16,143 nucleotides of DNA from Clostridia bacterium (GTDB lineage: Bacteria > Bacillota > Clostridia > Christensenellales > CAG-1252). The stretch covers positions 1 to 16,143 of the forward strand of contig SACC01000008.1 of the NCBI GenBank assembly GCA_009928745.1. The letters run 5' to 3'. The notes beneath the pieces were generated by a model, which worked only from the letters and a program-made list of their open reading frames with translations, was not told the origin of the DNA and did not search any database. This document shows, in pieces, positions 6,893 through 14,429 of the stretch. Every line of letters begins with the position of its first letter. The first letter of the stretch is position 1. The translations under genes were made by a program, and so were the position numbers.

Positions 6893-7081
6893 ATGAAAGA
6901 CATCGAAAAGGATAAAAAACCAATACTATTACGCCTCTCCCCCACCTTGTGGAAGGAGATCGCAGCTTGGGCGGAGGAAGACTTCCGCTCTATCAACGGG
7001 CAGATAGAATATCTGTTGACTGACCTTGTCCGAGCCCGCAAAAGGCATATATTATTGCCTGAGGACGAAGATAAAAAATAA
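6893..7081 (+). CDS. Ribbon-helix-helix (Arc-type) small protein
   Basis: This 62-residue protein has a short beta strand (ILLRLSP, about 12-18), a helix (LWKEIAAWAEEDF) and a second helix (INGQIEYLLTDLVRARKR), which match the ribbon-helix-helix fold of Arc/MetJ-like DNA-binding proteins. The ATG lies one base after the SPFH stop, so the two are surely cotranscribed and probably translationally coupled; no separate strong ribosome binding site is visible. There is no toxin gene next to it, so a classical toxin-antitoxin reading is not supported. It may regulate the pair or bind the SPFH protein. The transcript ends at the terminator at 7264-7292. Confidence 0.85.
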   Translation: MKDIEKDKKPILLRLSPTLWKEIAAWAEEDFRSINGQIEYLLTDLVRARKRHILLPEDEDKK

Positions 7082-7263
7082 CACTAATCTTAAGGTTAAT
7101 AATTCAAAAAATCAAAAAGTTTATTGATAAGCAAATATTAAGTAAAAGTTTTTAATAAACAATATAAGTGACAAAATTATTGATATAACAGACAATTTAT
7201 CGGTTAAATACTATTTACTTATTAATCTAACTAAATAAATAAGTTCATATTATATCCCCCTTA

Positions 7264-7292
7264 ACGCGCCGCATCTTGCGGCGCGTATTCTT
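7264..7292 (+). terminator. Terminator of the SPFH/RHH operon
   Basis: A perfect 10-bp GC-rich stem ACGCGCCGCA/TGCGGCGCGT with a TCT loop is followed by ATTCTTTTTT. The 180 bp between the RHH stop and this hairpin (7082-7263) is AT-rich with no gene, so the mRNA has an unusually long 3' tail. Confidence 0.85.
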
Positions 7293-7421
7293 TTTTATCA
7301 TAATTAGATGGATATGTTTATAATAATTAATGCCTTATTTTGATCATATTTGATAGAATATATTGATAGAATATTACGGTGATGATTCATTTTTATTGTT
7401 TAGTAATATTTTATAGATAAT

Positions 7422-7447
7422 AATACTCCCAACTTCTTGGGAGTATT
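7422..7447 (-). terminator. Terminator of the small membrane protein gene
   Basis: AATACTCCCAA and TTGGGAGTATT form a perfect 11-bp stem with a 4-nt CTTC loop, 46 bp after the minus-strand stop at 7494. The following minus-strand bases are T-rich but interrupted (TTATTATC). It may work in both directions, closing the gap between convergent genes. Confidence 0.7.
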
Positions 7448-7493
7448 TGTATTAACCTATTTGATTATTTATCCGATAATTATTTAGCATGTT

Positions 7494-7862
7494 TTAGAAA
7501 CCGCCGCCGCCGATTGCTCCTGTTATGCTATCCCAGGTACCAGGGAAGAACTGGAACACTATAACAACTGCGATTAAAAGCAAGAAAACAATTTTTATTA
7601 CGAAATTTCTCTTAACAACCGCTTCTAAGCCCACTATTGTAAGTAAAGCAAGCAAGCCGTAAGTTTTAACCGCGACAAAAATTGTATATATGATGTGATC
7701 TGCGGGTATAAACGACCAGTTCGCATTAATAATAAGCACAGCGTAAACTATTACTGTTATAAGCGCCAGCACTTCACCAAGAAAATCAAATAATTTTTCA
7801 ATACCTTTGCCTTTTGTAGGTTTTTCTTTTTCACCGTTTTCCACAACAACTCTGGTTGCCAT
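7494..7862 (-). CDS. Small membrane protein of unknown function
   Basis: I do not recognise this 122-residue protein. After a charged N terminus (ATRVVVENGEKEKPTKGKG) it has three likely membrane helices: about 29-48 (GEVLALITVIVYAVLIINAN), 57-77 and 84-107 (VIKIVFLLLIAVVIVFQFFP), and it ends in a glycine-rich GGGGF tail. The ATG at 7862 is preceded by GGGAGG with 7 bp spacing; an upstream TTG at 7877 would place the ribosome binding site inside the coding region and is unlikely. It stands alone with a possible -10 TATAAT at 7908-7913 and the hairpin terminator at 7422-7447. Confidence 0.75.
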   Translation of the reverse strand: MATRVVVENGEKEKPTKGKGIEKLFDFLGEVLALITVIVYAVLIINANWSFIPADHIIYTIFVAVKTYGLLALLTIVGLEAVVKRNFVIKIVFLLLIAVVIVFQFFPGTWDSITGAIGGGGF

Positions 7863-8211
7863 ATAAATACCTCCCAAATTGATTATTTTGCCTATTAGAC
7901 ATTAATTATTATAGCACAATGTAAAATAATATGAATTAAATTTTATAATATATTGAAATATTTATTTTGATTATGAATAAAGATGACCCGTACCATACTC
8001 CCTTATACCGATTTGACTTCGCGCATTATTAATATAAGCATTATAAATTTGTAAATTATAAACCGAATATGCTATTATTTATATATCCGCTTAATAGTTG
8101 AGTGCAATTAGCCTAATACGCTACTTTTTTTGACCGATTCAACCGATACGGTATGGAAAAAGTATATCAACAATAATAAAATGTAAGTATCAAGGCAAAG
8201 GAGATAGAAAT
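7863..8211. other. 349-bp intergenic region between divergent genes
   Basis: No gene is visible. On the minus strand TATAAT lies at 7908-7913 for the membrane protein but with a poor -35. Before the XRE gene, TTGACC (8130-8135) and TATGGA (8152-8157) are a weak promoter with a 16-bp spacer. The dyad ACCGATACGGT (8142-8152) within that spacer is a candidate operator for XRE self-control. Confidence 0.4.
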
Positions 8212-8697
8212 ATGGAAAAAAGTTTTGGAGAAAGACTCGCTAAATTCAGAAAGGCAAAAGGATTGACTCAAGAAGATGTCGGAGATAAGCTGGGCGTAAC
8301 GGCTCAAGCGGTCAGCAAATGGGAGAACGATACTACTCTTCCCGATCCGATGATGCTTAAGGAGCTTGCAAGACTATATAACGTGACGCTTAATCAAATA
8401 TACGGAATGGAAGAAGAGACCACAGTAAGTATGAAAGAAGATAAAGATATAAGCAAAATGCTGTTGAAAATAATAGTTGATTCGGCAGACGGCGACAAAG
8501 TACGGGTCAACCTGCCGCTCGCGCTTATCAAGCTATTCGTAGAAAGTGGTATGGCTATGCCGGAGTTCAACGGAAAGGATGCGCTGAAGAATATCGATTT
8601 TAAGCAAATACTAACCTTAGTAGAGCAAGGACTTGTGGGTAATCTTGTGGACGTCACTTCTGCAGACGGCGATACGGTGCATATCGTGGTGGAATAG
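8212..8697 (+). CDS. XRE-family transcriptional regulator with C-terminal LiaX/YvlB-like domain
   Basis: This 161-residue protein has an N-terminal Cro/C1-type helix-turn-helix (residues 8-62: GLTQEDVGDKLGVTAQAVSKWEN, then LPDPMMLKELARLYNVTLNQIYG) and a C-terminal alpha/beta domain (about 88-161) containing KVRVNLPLALIKLF and LVDVTSADGDTVHIVVE. That C-terminal pattern resembles the small domain at the N terminus of YvlB/LiaX-type envelope-stress proteins; this is from memory and tentative. The ATG follows AAAGGAGAT. The next gene starts one base after its stop and repeats the same C-terminal pattern, so the pair probably works as one unit. Ligand and targets are unknown. Confidence 0.85.
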   Translation: MEKSFGERLAKFRKAKGLTQEDVGDKLGVTAQAVSKWENDTTLPDPMMLKELARLYNVTLNQIYGMEEETTVSMKEDKDISKMLLKIIVDSADGDKVRVNLPLALIKLFVESGMAMPEFNGKDALKNIDFKQILTLVEQGLVGNLVDVTSADGDTVHIVVE

Positions 8698-8698
8698 T

Positions 8699-9001
8699 AT
8701 GTATATCAAGATTAAAGATAAAGGCTTCAGGCTATCGCTGTATGTGCCTCTAGCGCTTATAAAATGCAAGTTTATATATAAAAATATAACAAAGAAAAAC
8801 ACGCAGCCCGTTACCGGTCAGCCTTCAAGCTCTTTGGCAACGGAAACATTGTGTACGGACAACAGCCTCGACGCAGCAGAGATGCAAAAACTAGCCGCCG
8901 AAATGTATAAAGCGCTAAAGCAATATAAAAAAGAATTCGGCTCGTTCACTCTCGTTGACGTTAACGCCGCTGACGGGGCAATCGTCAAGATAGTAATATA
9001 A
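8699..9001 (+). CDS. Stand-alone paralogue of the XRE regulator's C-terminal domain
   Basis: This 100-residue protein starts one base after the XRE stop. Residues 10-22 (FRLSLYVPLALIK) and 84-100 (TLVDVNAADGAIVKIVI) match the regulator's RVNLPLALIK and LVDVTSADGDTVHIVV segments, and there is no DNA-binding domain. The middle (about 30-60) is a polar linker, then a helix rich in Ala, Lys and Glu. The reading frame is open further upstream to 8633, but that part overlaps the XRE gene out of frame, so the ATG at 8699 is preferred. It could bind the regulator through the shared domain. The transcript ends at the hairpin at 9057-9097. Confidence 0.75.
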   Translation: MYIKIKDKGFRLSLYVPLALIKCKFIYKNITKKNTQPVTGQPSSSLATETLCTDNSLDAAEMQKLAAEMYKALKQYKKEFGSFTLVDVNAADGAIVKIVI

Positions 9002-9056
9002 GTTTAGGATATTTACACTTGAATATCTCAGATAAGTAACAAATGTTAATTAGTAC

Positions 9057-9097
9057 ATTATAAAAATAAGCCGCCTTGAGCGACTTATTTTTATAAT
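9057..9097 (+). terminator. Terminator of the XRE operon
   Basis: An 18-bp stem with one mismatch (9057-9074 with 9080-9097) and a 5-nt loop has a U-rich 3' arm (CTTATTTTTATAAT). The symmetric A/T arms would allow function in both directions. Confidence 0.75.
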
Positions 9098-9100
9098 AGT

Positions 9101-9129
9101 TTGTCTTGACTTTTAACATATGATATAAT
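9101..9129 (+). promoter_or_regulatory. Extended -10 promoter of the DUF523 gene
   Basis: TTGTCT (9101-9106) and TATAAT (9124-9129) have a 17-bp spacer, and the -10 is preceded by TG at the position of an extended -10 (TGATATAAT). The predicted leader is about 15 nt. Confidence 0.75.
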
Positions 9130-9150
9130 CTACAATAGAGGTTAACTATT

Positions 9151-9594
9151 ATGAATATATTAATTAGCGCTTGCATTTTGGGAATACATTGCAGATACGA
9201 CGGCTCGGAGGTTGTCAATGATTTTATCATATCACATATTGGCAAACATAATTTTATACCGATATGTCCGGAGCAGCTTGGCGGATTGAAAACACCGCGC
9301 GAACCCTCGGAGATACTGCGAAACGCGGTATTGTCAAAAAGCGGAGAGGATATAACGCAAAACTATATAAAAGGAGCTGCGGAAACCTTGAAAATCGCCA
9401 AAATGCTTGATTGCAAATACGCAATATTAAAAGACCGCAGTCCGTCCTGCGGAGCAGGTATTATCTACGACGGCACTTTTAGCGGCAAACGCATTGCAGG
9501 TAACGGTATTACTGCCGAGTTGCTTATCAAAAACGGTATTACCGTCATTCTTGAAAGCCAAGCTGAATCGTGTGATTTTTTATGGCAAAAATAG
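9151..9594 (+). CDS. DUF523 (TudS/YbbK-like) probable iron-sulfur protein
   Basis: This 147-residue protein matches DUF523 along its length: ISACILGIHCRYDG (5-18), IPICPEQLGGLKTPR (36-50), LKDRSPSCGAG (93-103) and YDGTFSG (106-112). Conserved cysteines Cys8, Cys39 and Cys100 (with Cys14) are the kind of set that holds a [4Fe-4S] cluster; a characterised DUF523 family member, TudS, is a thiouracil desulfidase using such a cluster. Whether this protein desulfurates a thiolated base is inference. It is a single-gene unit with an extended -10 promoter and a modest ribosome binding site (GAGG). No clear terminator was seen before the convergent SulP gene. Confidence 0.9.
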   Translation: MNILISACILGIHCRYDGSEVVNDFIISHIGKHNFIPICPEQLGGLKTPREPSEILRNAVLSKSGEDITQNYIKGAAETLKIAKMLDCKYAILKDRSPSCGAGIIYDGTFSGKRIAGNGITAELLIKNGITVILESQAESCDFLWQK

Positions 9595-9648
9595 TAAGAT
9601 TAATTAAACTATATAATTATCTGGTAACGTAGTATAAATACTAGTTCA

Positions 9649-11316
9649 TTAATTATTATCCGTTATATCCGCTGCAGCAACCGTTACTTCTTCCACCACC
9701 ACAGGCTTGTGCTTTGAGGTGAATGTTAATGTGGATTGTTCTTCAATAAGAATATCGGTGAGATCAATCTTTTCCTTTTCTTCGAATTCTGCCTTAGCGA
9801 TATATCGCATACAACGCGAATTACCGACTACCTTAACCGTTTCCTTACCGTCGTATAACATACGTTTAACGAGCTGTTCCACTACCATAAAGCCTTGCAA
9901 GTCAAGGTCAACCGCCTTGCTGACGTCAATAATAATGAACGGATTGTCGGTTGCTATCTCTTTGATTTTGAATTTTGCATCGGTTATAAAATTGAGTCCT
10001 CCGCTAAGAGCTATTGTTGAAGTAAAACCGTTCTCAATCACCGCAATCTGTGGCTTATAAGGGATTTTATTAAGCTTTGCCCTTATGAAGTTGATAAGCA
10101 CCCACAGCAGCGCAAGCCCCATACCGCTGCCTATCGCCACGACAAGGTCAAATACTACAGTAAGCGATAACGCGGTAAAAAACAGTATAACATCTCTTGG
10201 GGAACCTGCGAATATCTTTTTGGCTTCTCTTACATTGATCATATTCTTACATACCACGATAAGCACAGAAGCAAGCGCGACTAACGGAATATGCACGGCG
10301 TAAGGCATAAGCAGAATACCGATAAGGAATATGAACAGCGCGTGTATCAGCGTTGCAACGGGGGTAACTCCTCCGTTTTTGATACTTGCGCTGGTCCTTG
10401 CGATAGCGCCCGTTACAGGCAGACCGCCAAACAACGCGGACGCCATATTAGCCGCGCCCTGCGACAAAAGTTCGGCGTTGGGGTTATGCGTAGTTCTCGT
10501 CATATTATCCGCTGCTTTCGCAGATAATAATGACTCAATCGCGGCAAGTAAAGAGATTGATATTATGGGAACAATAAGCTTGGAGAAATTACTAAAATCA
10601 AAGGTATGCAAGCTGAAATTGAGCTTTAATTCGCCAAAACGGCTGCCTATCGTCTCAATATTCGGTTTGAAGATAAGTTTAACTGCTACCGCAACAATAA
10701 TTGCGATAAGCGCGCCCGGAATTTTCTTATTAATTTTGGGCATTACAAGCATTATAGCTATACATACTACGCCAAGTATTATCGATATAGGATTAACCGT
10801 ACCGATTTCGTGCGCGTAGTGCGCTATCTTCTCAATAAACTCTTTAGGCACATTGCTGTATCCCATAAAATCGGCAAGCTGACCGGAAAAAATTGATACG
10901 GCGATACCTGCTGTAAAGCCCGCGATTATTGGCAATGCTATGTAATTGATTAATTTGCCAAGACGCAAAAAGCCCATGATTAAAAGAAGCACGCCAGAGA
11001 AAAATATCGCTGTTAAGAATCCGCCTGCGCCGCAGGTTGCGGCAACGGTTAGCACTATCGGGATAAATGCTGCTGTCGGACCTGATACCTGATTGCGGCT
11101 GCCGCTAAGCAGCGCCGCCATACCACCGCCGATTATTGCGGTTATTAACCCGACTACCGGAGGCGCGCCTGAGGCGATTGCCAATGCAAGCGACAAAGGA
11201 AGCGCGATTATACCTACGATCAGACCTGCAATAAGATCCTTAATAAAGGTATTCTTATTGTAGTTTTTAAGCGAAATAAAGAGCATTGGCGTAAGACTTT
11301 TGAAATAGTTTTTCAT
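9649..11316 (-). CDS. SulP-family anion transporter with STAS domain
   Basis: This 555-residue protein has about 10-14 membrane helices (residues about 25-420) followed by a STAS domain (about 435-540: TSTIALSGGLNFITDA, FIIIDVSKAVDLDLQGF). The signature NQVSGPTAAF (75-84) is the SulP substrate-site segment. SulP proteins carry sulfate, bicarbonate or dicarboxylates by symport or exchange; the substrate here is unknown and no carbonic anhydrase or sulfur-assimilation gene is adjacent. The STAS domain is thought to regulate the channel. The only good ribosome binding site (GGAGG, 11332-11336) is 15 bp from the ATG at 11316, longer than usual, and no in-frame nearer start exists. A possible -10 TATAAT sits at 11354-11359. 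It is convergent with DUF523. Confidence 0.9.
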   Translation of the reverse strand: MKNYFKSLTPMLFISLKNYNKNTFIKDLIAGLIVGIIALPLSLALAIASGAPPVVGLITAIIGGGMAALLSGSRNQVSGPTAAFIPIVLTVAATCGAGGFLTAIFFSGVLLLIMGFLRLGKLINYIALPIIAGFTAGIAVSIFSGQLADFMGYSNVPKEFIEKIAHYAHEIGTVNPISIILGVVCIAIMLVMPKINKKIPGALIAIIVAVAVKLIFKPNIETIGSRFGELKLNFSLHTFDFSNFSKLIVPIISISLLAAIESLLSAKAADNMTRTTHNPNAELLSQGAANMASALFGGLPVTGAIARTSASIKNGGVTPVATLIHALFIFLIGILLMPYAVHIPLVALASVLIVVCKNMINVREAKKIFAGSPRDVILFFTALSLTVVFDLVVAIGSGMGLALLWVLINFIRAKLNKIPYKPQIAVIENGFTSTIALSGGLNFITDAKFKIKEIATDNPFIIIDVSKAVDLDLQGFMVVEQLVKRMLYDGKETVKVVGNSRCMRYIAKAEFEEKEKIDLTDILIEEQSTLTFTSKHKPVVVEEVTVAAADITDNN

Positions 11317-11530
11317 ATGTGTATTTAATAACCTCCGACAAAATCAGAAGCCTATTATAGGGCAATTTTTTTGCGGTATAATTCTTCAGCGAAAGCATTA
11401 TAGCACTGCGATATTCTTTTAACAACTGTTTATTATAAGAAAAAAAATTATGTTCGTACAGCACAGAATAGTATTTTTTTGTTGATAATAAATTTTTATT
11501 TTTTTTTCGATTTATAAAATAAATGGTAAT

Positions 11531-11562
11531 AAAAAAAGAAGCGCTTTATCACTCCTTTTTTT
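11531..11562 (-). terminator. Terminator of the TetR-aminotransferase-aldolase operon
   Basis: On the minus strand A7-G-rich and C-T7-rich arms form a stem of about 13 bp including two G-U pairs around ATAAAG, ending in seven T residues (complement of 11531-11537). It lies 30 bp beyond the aldolase stop. The remaining gap up to the SulP gene is A/T-rich with no gene. Confidence 0.6.
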
Positions 11563-11591
11563 GTTTTGTTTAACTTTTAATATTAGGTTTT

Positions 11592-12908
11592 TTATTTCAT
11601 TTTCAAAGAGACCATTTTGTAGAATGCGTCAATGCGTTTTTCCTCCGCGGTATTTCCAGACGGATCATATTCTGCCGCTTTTGCATCAATATATTTATCC
11701 GCGCTATCCTCCATAACTTGGCAACACTCAAAAGCCTCGTCGATTGATACACCGACAGACAGCATGCCGTGATTAGCCATAAAACATGCGTTCCTGCCCT
11801 CTATTGCCTTTACTGTGGCGTGTGCCAAACTTTTTGTACTCGGAAGCGCATATTTTGATACCTTTGCGTCGCCCTTGACGCAGCTTTGCATCTCCGCGCT
11901 GACTACCGGCATAGAAAGCAGCGCAACTGCAAATGCAGACCCTTCGTTAGGATGACAATGCATCACCACATTAATATCCTTACGCGACTTCAAAAGCATC
12001 GCGTGGATATCCTTTTCACCTGAGGGCTTGAGCTTGCCTTCGTATTCCATAGTATTAAAATTAACCTTAACAATGTCTTCGGGTTTAATTGTGAGATAAT
12101 CCAATCCTGACGGAGTGATTAACATATGCGTGTCGTCAAGTCTTATCGAGATATTACCCCAAGTTCCCTGCACGAGATTGCTGTTCAACAGTCTTTTGCC
12201 GGCATCAACCACCTGTCGTCTAAGCGCCGCCTCTCCGCTGTCTATAACGCCTTGTTCTATTTCAATAGTATTGTCAGTGACTTGTTTGTTTTTGAGCATA
12301 TTTTGATTGGCTTTACTATACTTCTTTTGATAAATAAAGTGCATAAGCACCGCTTCAATATAGGGTATTTTTTTGTAATTGCCGAGCAAATTGGCGTTAA
12401 TAAAACATTTTGCCGCTTTTTCCAATACCAGACAGCCGGTATATGCCTCGTCAAGCGTTCTCCCATGAGTTATAGTGCCGTTGCCAATGATTATACAACC
12501 CTTGCGTTTTTTCAATATTTTGCTAATATTTGCGGTATCGTCCGCGCAGCATCTGGTATCAATACCGATAATTTGGGCGGTATCGTCAAGCAACGCTGGT
12601 ATCGTCTTACCGGTTTTGCCAATTGCCGCAGCGTAAGGCGTGTGAGTGTGTATCACAGCATTTGCATCTTTAATTGCGCAGTATATTATCCTGTGTCTTT
12701 CGATATCGCGGTTCTCTTGAGCTTGCTCAATAATAACTGTCTGCACTTTGTTTTCGCTTATCTTACCGCCGCCGGCGTTCATCACAAAAGCAAAACTGCT
12801 ATCCGAGAGCTTAACGCTCATAGAGGTTTTGCCGCAAGTAACGATATTCTCTTTTATTCTTGCAAAATATTCGTTGAATAGCGTGACTACTTTTGAATCG
12901 ATATTCAT
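11592..12908 (-). CDS. Tandem class II aldolase/adducin protein, degenerate N-terminal domain
   Basis: This 438-residue protein carries two class II aldolase domains of the FucA/RhaD type, about 1-195 and 220-438. The C-terminal copy is complete: GTWGNIS (248-254), TPSG (265-268), catalytic Glu298 in SGEKDIH, zinc ligands His317 and His319 in HCHP, and His380 in ANHG. The N-terminal copy keeps HTH (His87, His89) but has Asp68 where Glu298 aligns and Asn143 (IGNG) where His380 aligns, so it probably lost catalysis. Class II aldolases cleave or form a C-C bond of phosphorylated sugars with zinc; the substrate here is unknown. It lies 32 bp after the aminotransferase gene, with AAGGAG before the ATG at 12908, and ends the TetR operon. 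Confidence 0.88.
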   Translation of the reverse strand: MNIDSKVVTLFNEYFARIKENIVTCGKTSMSVKLSDSSFAFVMNAGGGKISENKVQTVIIEQAQENRDIERHRIIYCAIKDANAVIHTHTPYAAAIGKTGKTIPALLDDTAQIIGIDTRCCADDTANISKILKKRKGCIIIGNGTITHGRTLDEAYTGCLVLEKAAKCFINANLLGNYKKIPYIEAVLMHFIYQKKYSKANQNMLKNKQVTDNTIEIEQGVIDSGEAALRRQVVDAGKRLLNSNLVQGTWGNISIRLDDTHMLITPSGLDYLTIKPEDIVKVNFNTMEYEGKLKPSGEKDIHAMLLKSRKDINVVMHCHPNEGSAFAVALLSMPVVSAEMQSCVKGDAKVSKYALPSTKSLAHATVKAIEGRNACFMANHGMLSVGVSIDEAFECCQVMEDSADKYIDAKAAEYDPSGNTAEEKRIDAFYKMVSLKMK

Positions 12909-12940
12909 AAATTACTCCTTATTCCGCTGCCTTGTTATTC

Positions 12941-14428
12941 TTATAATCCAAGCTCTGTCTTTTCCACATGCGAAAATACCTTGTCAAACCGATTCAAAGC
13001 TTCCTTGACTACTTCGTCGGTCGTTGCCATTGACGTGTACAGCCTGCTGCCTGCAAGCGTAATAATGCCGTTCGCGGTATACGCTGCGCCCATTTCCTCC
13101 ATTGCGTCTTTTCTTTCCATAATTGCTTTCTTTTTCTTCAGTAAGCCTAATATAGATTTTGGCATAAACATTGAAGAGAAATCGTAGCTCATTGCCGCTG
13201 TGCATTCAAGATGCACGATAGAGCCTTGATTATATACGGCGTATGGCAGTTTGTATTTTGTGACAAGCGACTTTAGTCCTGCGGTAAGCTTATCTCCTGC
13301 CTCTCCGGCTTTTACGCATGCGTTGGTCTCGGCTATCGCCTTTATTGCGGTATATCCGGCAAATGCAGATAGCGGATTAGCGGCTAATGTACCGCCGACG
13401 TACGCGCGCTTCATAATGGTCGCTACACCTGCAGACATTGCGCTTACATATTCTTTTTTGCCGCCTACACCGCCGGCAGCTGGGTAACCGCCGGCAACTA
13501 CTTTGCCAAAAATCGTTAGATCGGGCACAACGCCAAAGTAGCCTTGCGCGCCTCCCGTGCCGATACGGAACCCGGTAACAACTTCGTCAAATATGAATAG
13601 ACAATTATATTTGTCGCAAAGCGCGCGTACATTCTTGTTGTAATCAAAATCAATGGGTCTTGTGCCGCTCTCCGGTCCTACCGGTTCCACGATTACCGCT
13701 GCTGTGCCGCCTCTAAGTTTGTTGAGACGCAGCATTTTTTCCAGCATATTAAGGTCATTGGGGCGAACCTCGTCGGTTAATGCGTAACATTTGGAAGGTA
13801 TGCCGTGAGATTCAAGAAAAGCTCTCGAACCCGGAATTTTCAGTCCGTATACCATCTGATCAGACCAGCCGTGATACGCGCCGCCGACCTTGATTATCCT
13901 CTTTTTGCGTGTTGCGCATCTTGCGACTCTTAACGCTGCCATAACCGATTCGGTACCCGAGCCGAGCATACGGAACATCTCAACGTTAGGCATATGCTTG
14001 TTAATCTCCTTAGCAAGCATCAGCTCCGCCTCGTGGAACAGTCCGGTTACAGGTCCGCACTCGTTAATAAGCTTAATGACCCCTTCGCGTACTGCCGGAT
14101 AATTACTGCCAAGTATCGTAGGTCCGCCCGCCTGCAAAAAGTCAATATATGAATTACCATCCTTATCCTCAAGATAAGCGCCGTCGGCTTTTGTTATACA
14201 TATAGGGAATGGCTTGTTAAAAGCAAGATTGTGCTGCACTCCTCCGGGTATATATTTTTTTGCCTCTGTGGTAATCTCTTTGGATTGCTTGCATTTTGTA
14301 TCAAAATAACCCATCACTTCTTTAGAATATTCTTTTGTAATCTTATAAATAGGTTGTGAGGTCAGCTTGTTTAGCGCCTCATTAATTTCTTTTGCTGGTT
14401 GCCAATTCTTAATTCCATACTCGCCCAT
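12941..14428 (-). CDS. Class III aminotransferase, glutamate-1-semialdehyde aminomutase-like
   Basis: This 495-residue PLP enzyme is of the class III (GSAM-type) fold. Landmarks: PGGVQHN (61-67), DKDGNSYIDF, GSGTESV (156-162), YHGW (185-188) for cofactor stacking, DEVVTGFR with Asp281, and the Schiff-base lysine Lys309 in FGKVVAGGYP. Class III enzymes often act on omega-amino groups; the GSAM branch also includes enzymes acting on amino sugars and amino aldehydes. HemL is about 430 residues, and this protein has an N-terminal extension of about 50, so a non-heme role is more likely. No heme genes are nearby. It starts one base after the TetR stop with AGGAG at good spacing and is followed by the aldolase, so it probably supplies or uses that enzyme's carbonyl compound. 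Confidence 0.88.
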   Translation of the reverse strand: MGEYGIKNWQPAKEINEALNKLTSQPIYKITKEYSKEVMGYFDTKCKQSKEITTEAKKYIPGGVQHNLAFNKPFPICITKADGAYLEDKDGNSYIDFLQAGGPTILGSNYPAVREGVIKLINECGPVTGLFHEAELMLAKEINKHMPNVEMFRMLGSGTESVMAALRVARCATRKKRIIKVGGAYHGWSDQMVYGLKIPGSRAFLESHGIPSKCYALTDEVRPNDLNMLEKMLRLNKLRGGTAAVIVEPVGPESGTRPIDFDYNKNVRALCDKYNCLFIFDEVVTGFRIGTGGAQGYFGVVPDLTIFGKVVAGGYPAAGGVGGKKEYVSAMSAGVATIMKRAYVGGTLAANPLSAFAGYTAIKAIAETNACVKAGEAGDKLTAGLKSLVTKYKLPYAVYNQGSIVHLECTAAMSYDFSSMFMPKSILGLLKKKKAIMERKDAMEEMGAAYTANGIITLAGSRLYTSMATTDEVVKEALNRFDKVFSHVEKTELGL

Positions 14429-14429
14429 A

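Noticed and set aside
6893..7081. Antitoxin of a type II toxin-antitoxin pair
   Set aside because: The adjacent gene is an SPFH membrane protein, and no toxin-sized gene lies on either side.
7863..7877. TTG start at 7877 for the small membrane protein
   Set aside because: The ATG at 7862 has a well-spaced GGGAGG site, which the longer form would translate as coding sequence.
8633..8698. Upstream extension of the small gene at 8699
   Set aside because: It would overlap the XRE gene out of frame, and the extra residues show no similarity to the shared domain; the ATG at 8699 is one base after the XRE stop.
9106..9129. TTGACT at 9106-9111 as -35 for the TATAAT at 9124
   Set aside because: The spacer is only 12 bp; TTGTCT at 9101-9106 gives 17 bp and there is an extended -10.
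10331..10819. Open frame of 162 codons on the plus strand
   Set aside because: Antisense to the SulP transporter; hydrophobic composition is the mirror of the membrane helices.
12126..12881. Long open frame (251 codons) on the plus strand
   Set aside because: Entirely antisense to the class II aldolase gene, whose two domains are intact; no ribosome binding site or recognisable domain in the opposite frame.
12941..14428. HemL (glutamate-1-semialdehyde aminomutase of heme synthesis)
   Set aside because: Longer N terminus than HemL, no heme genes nearby, and an operon with TetR and an aldolase points to another role.
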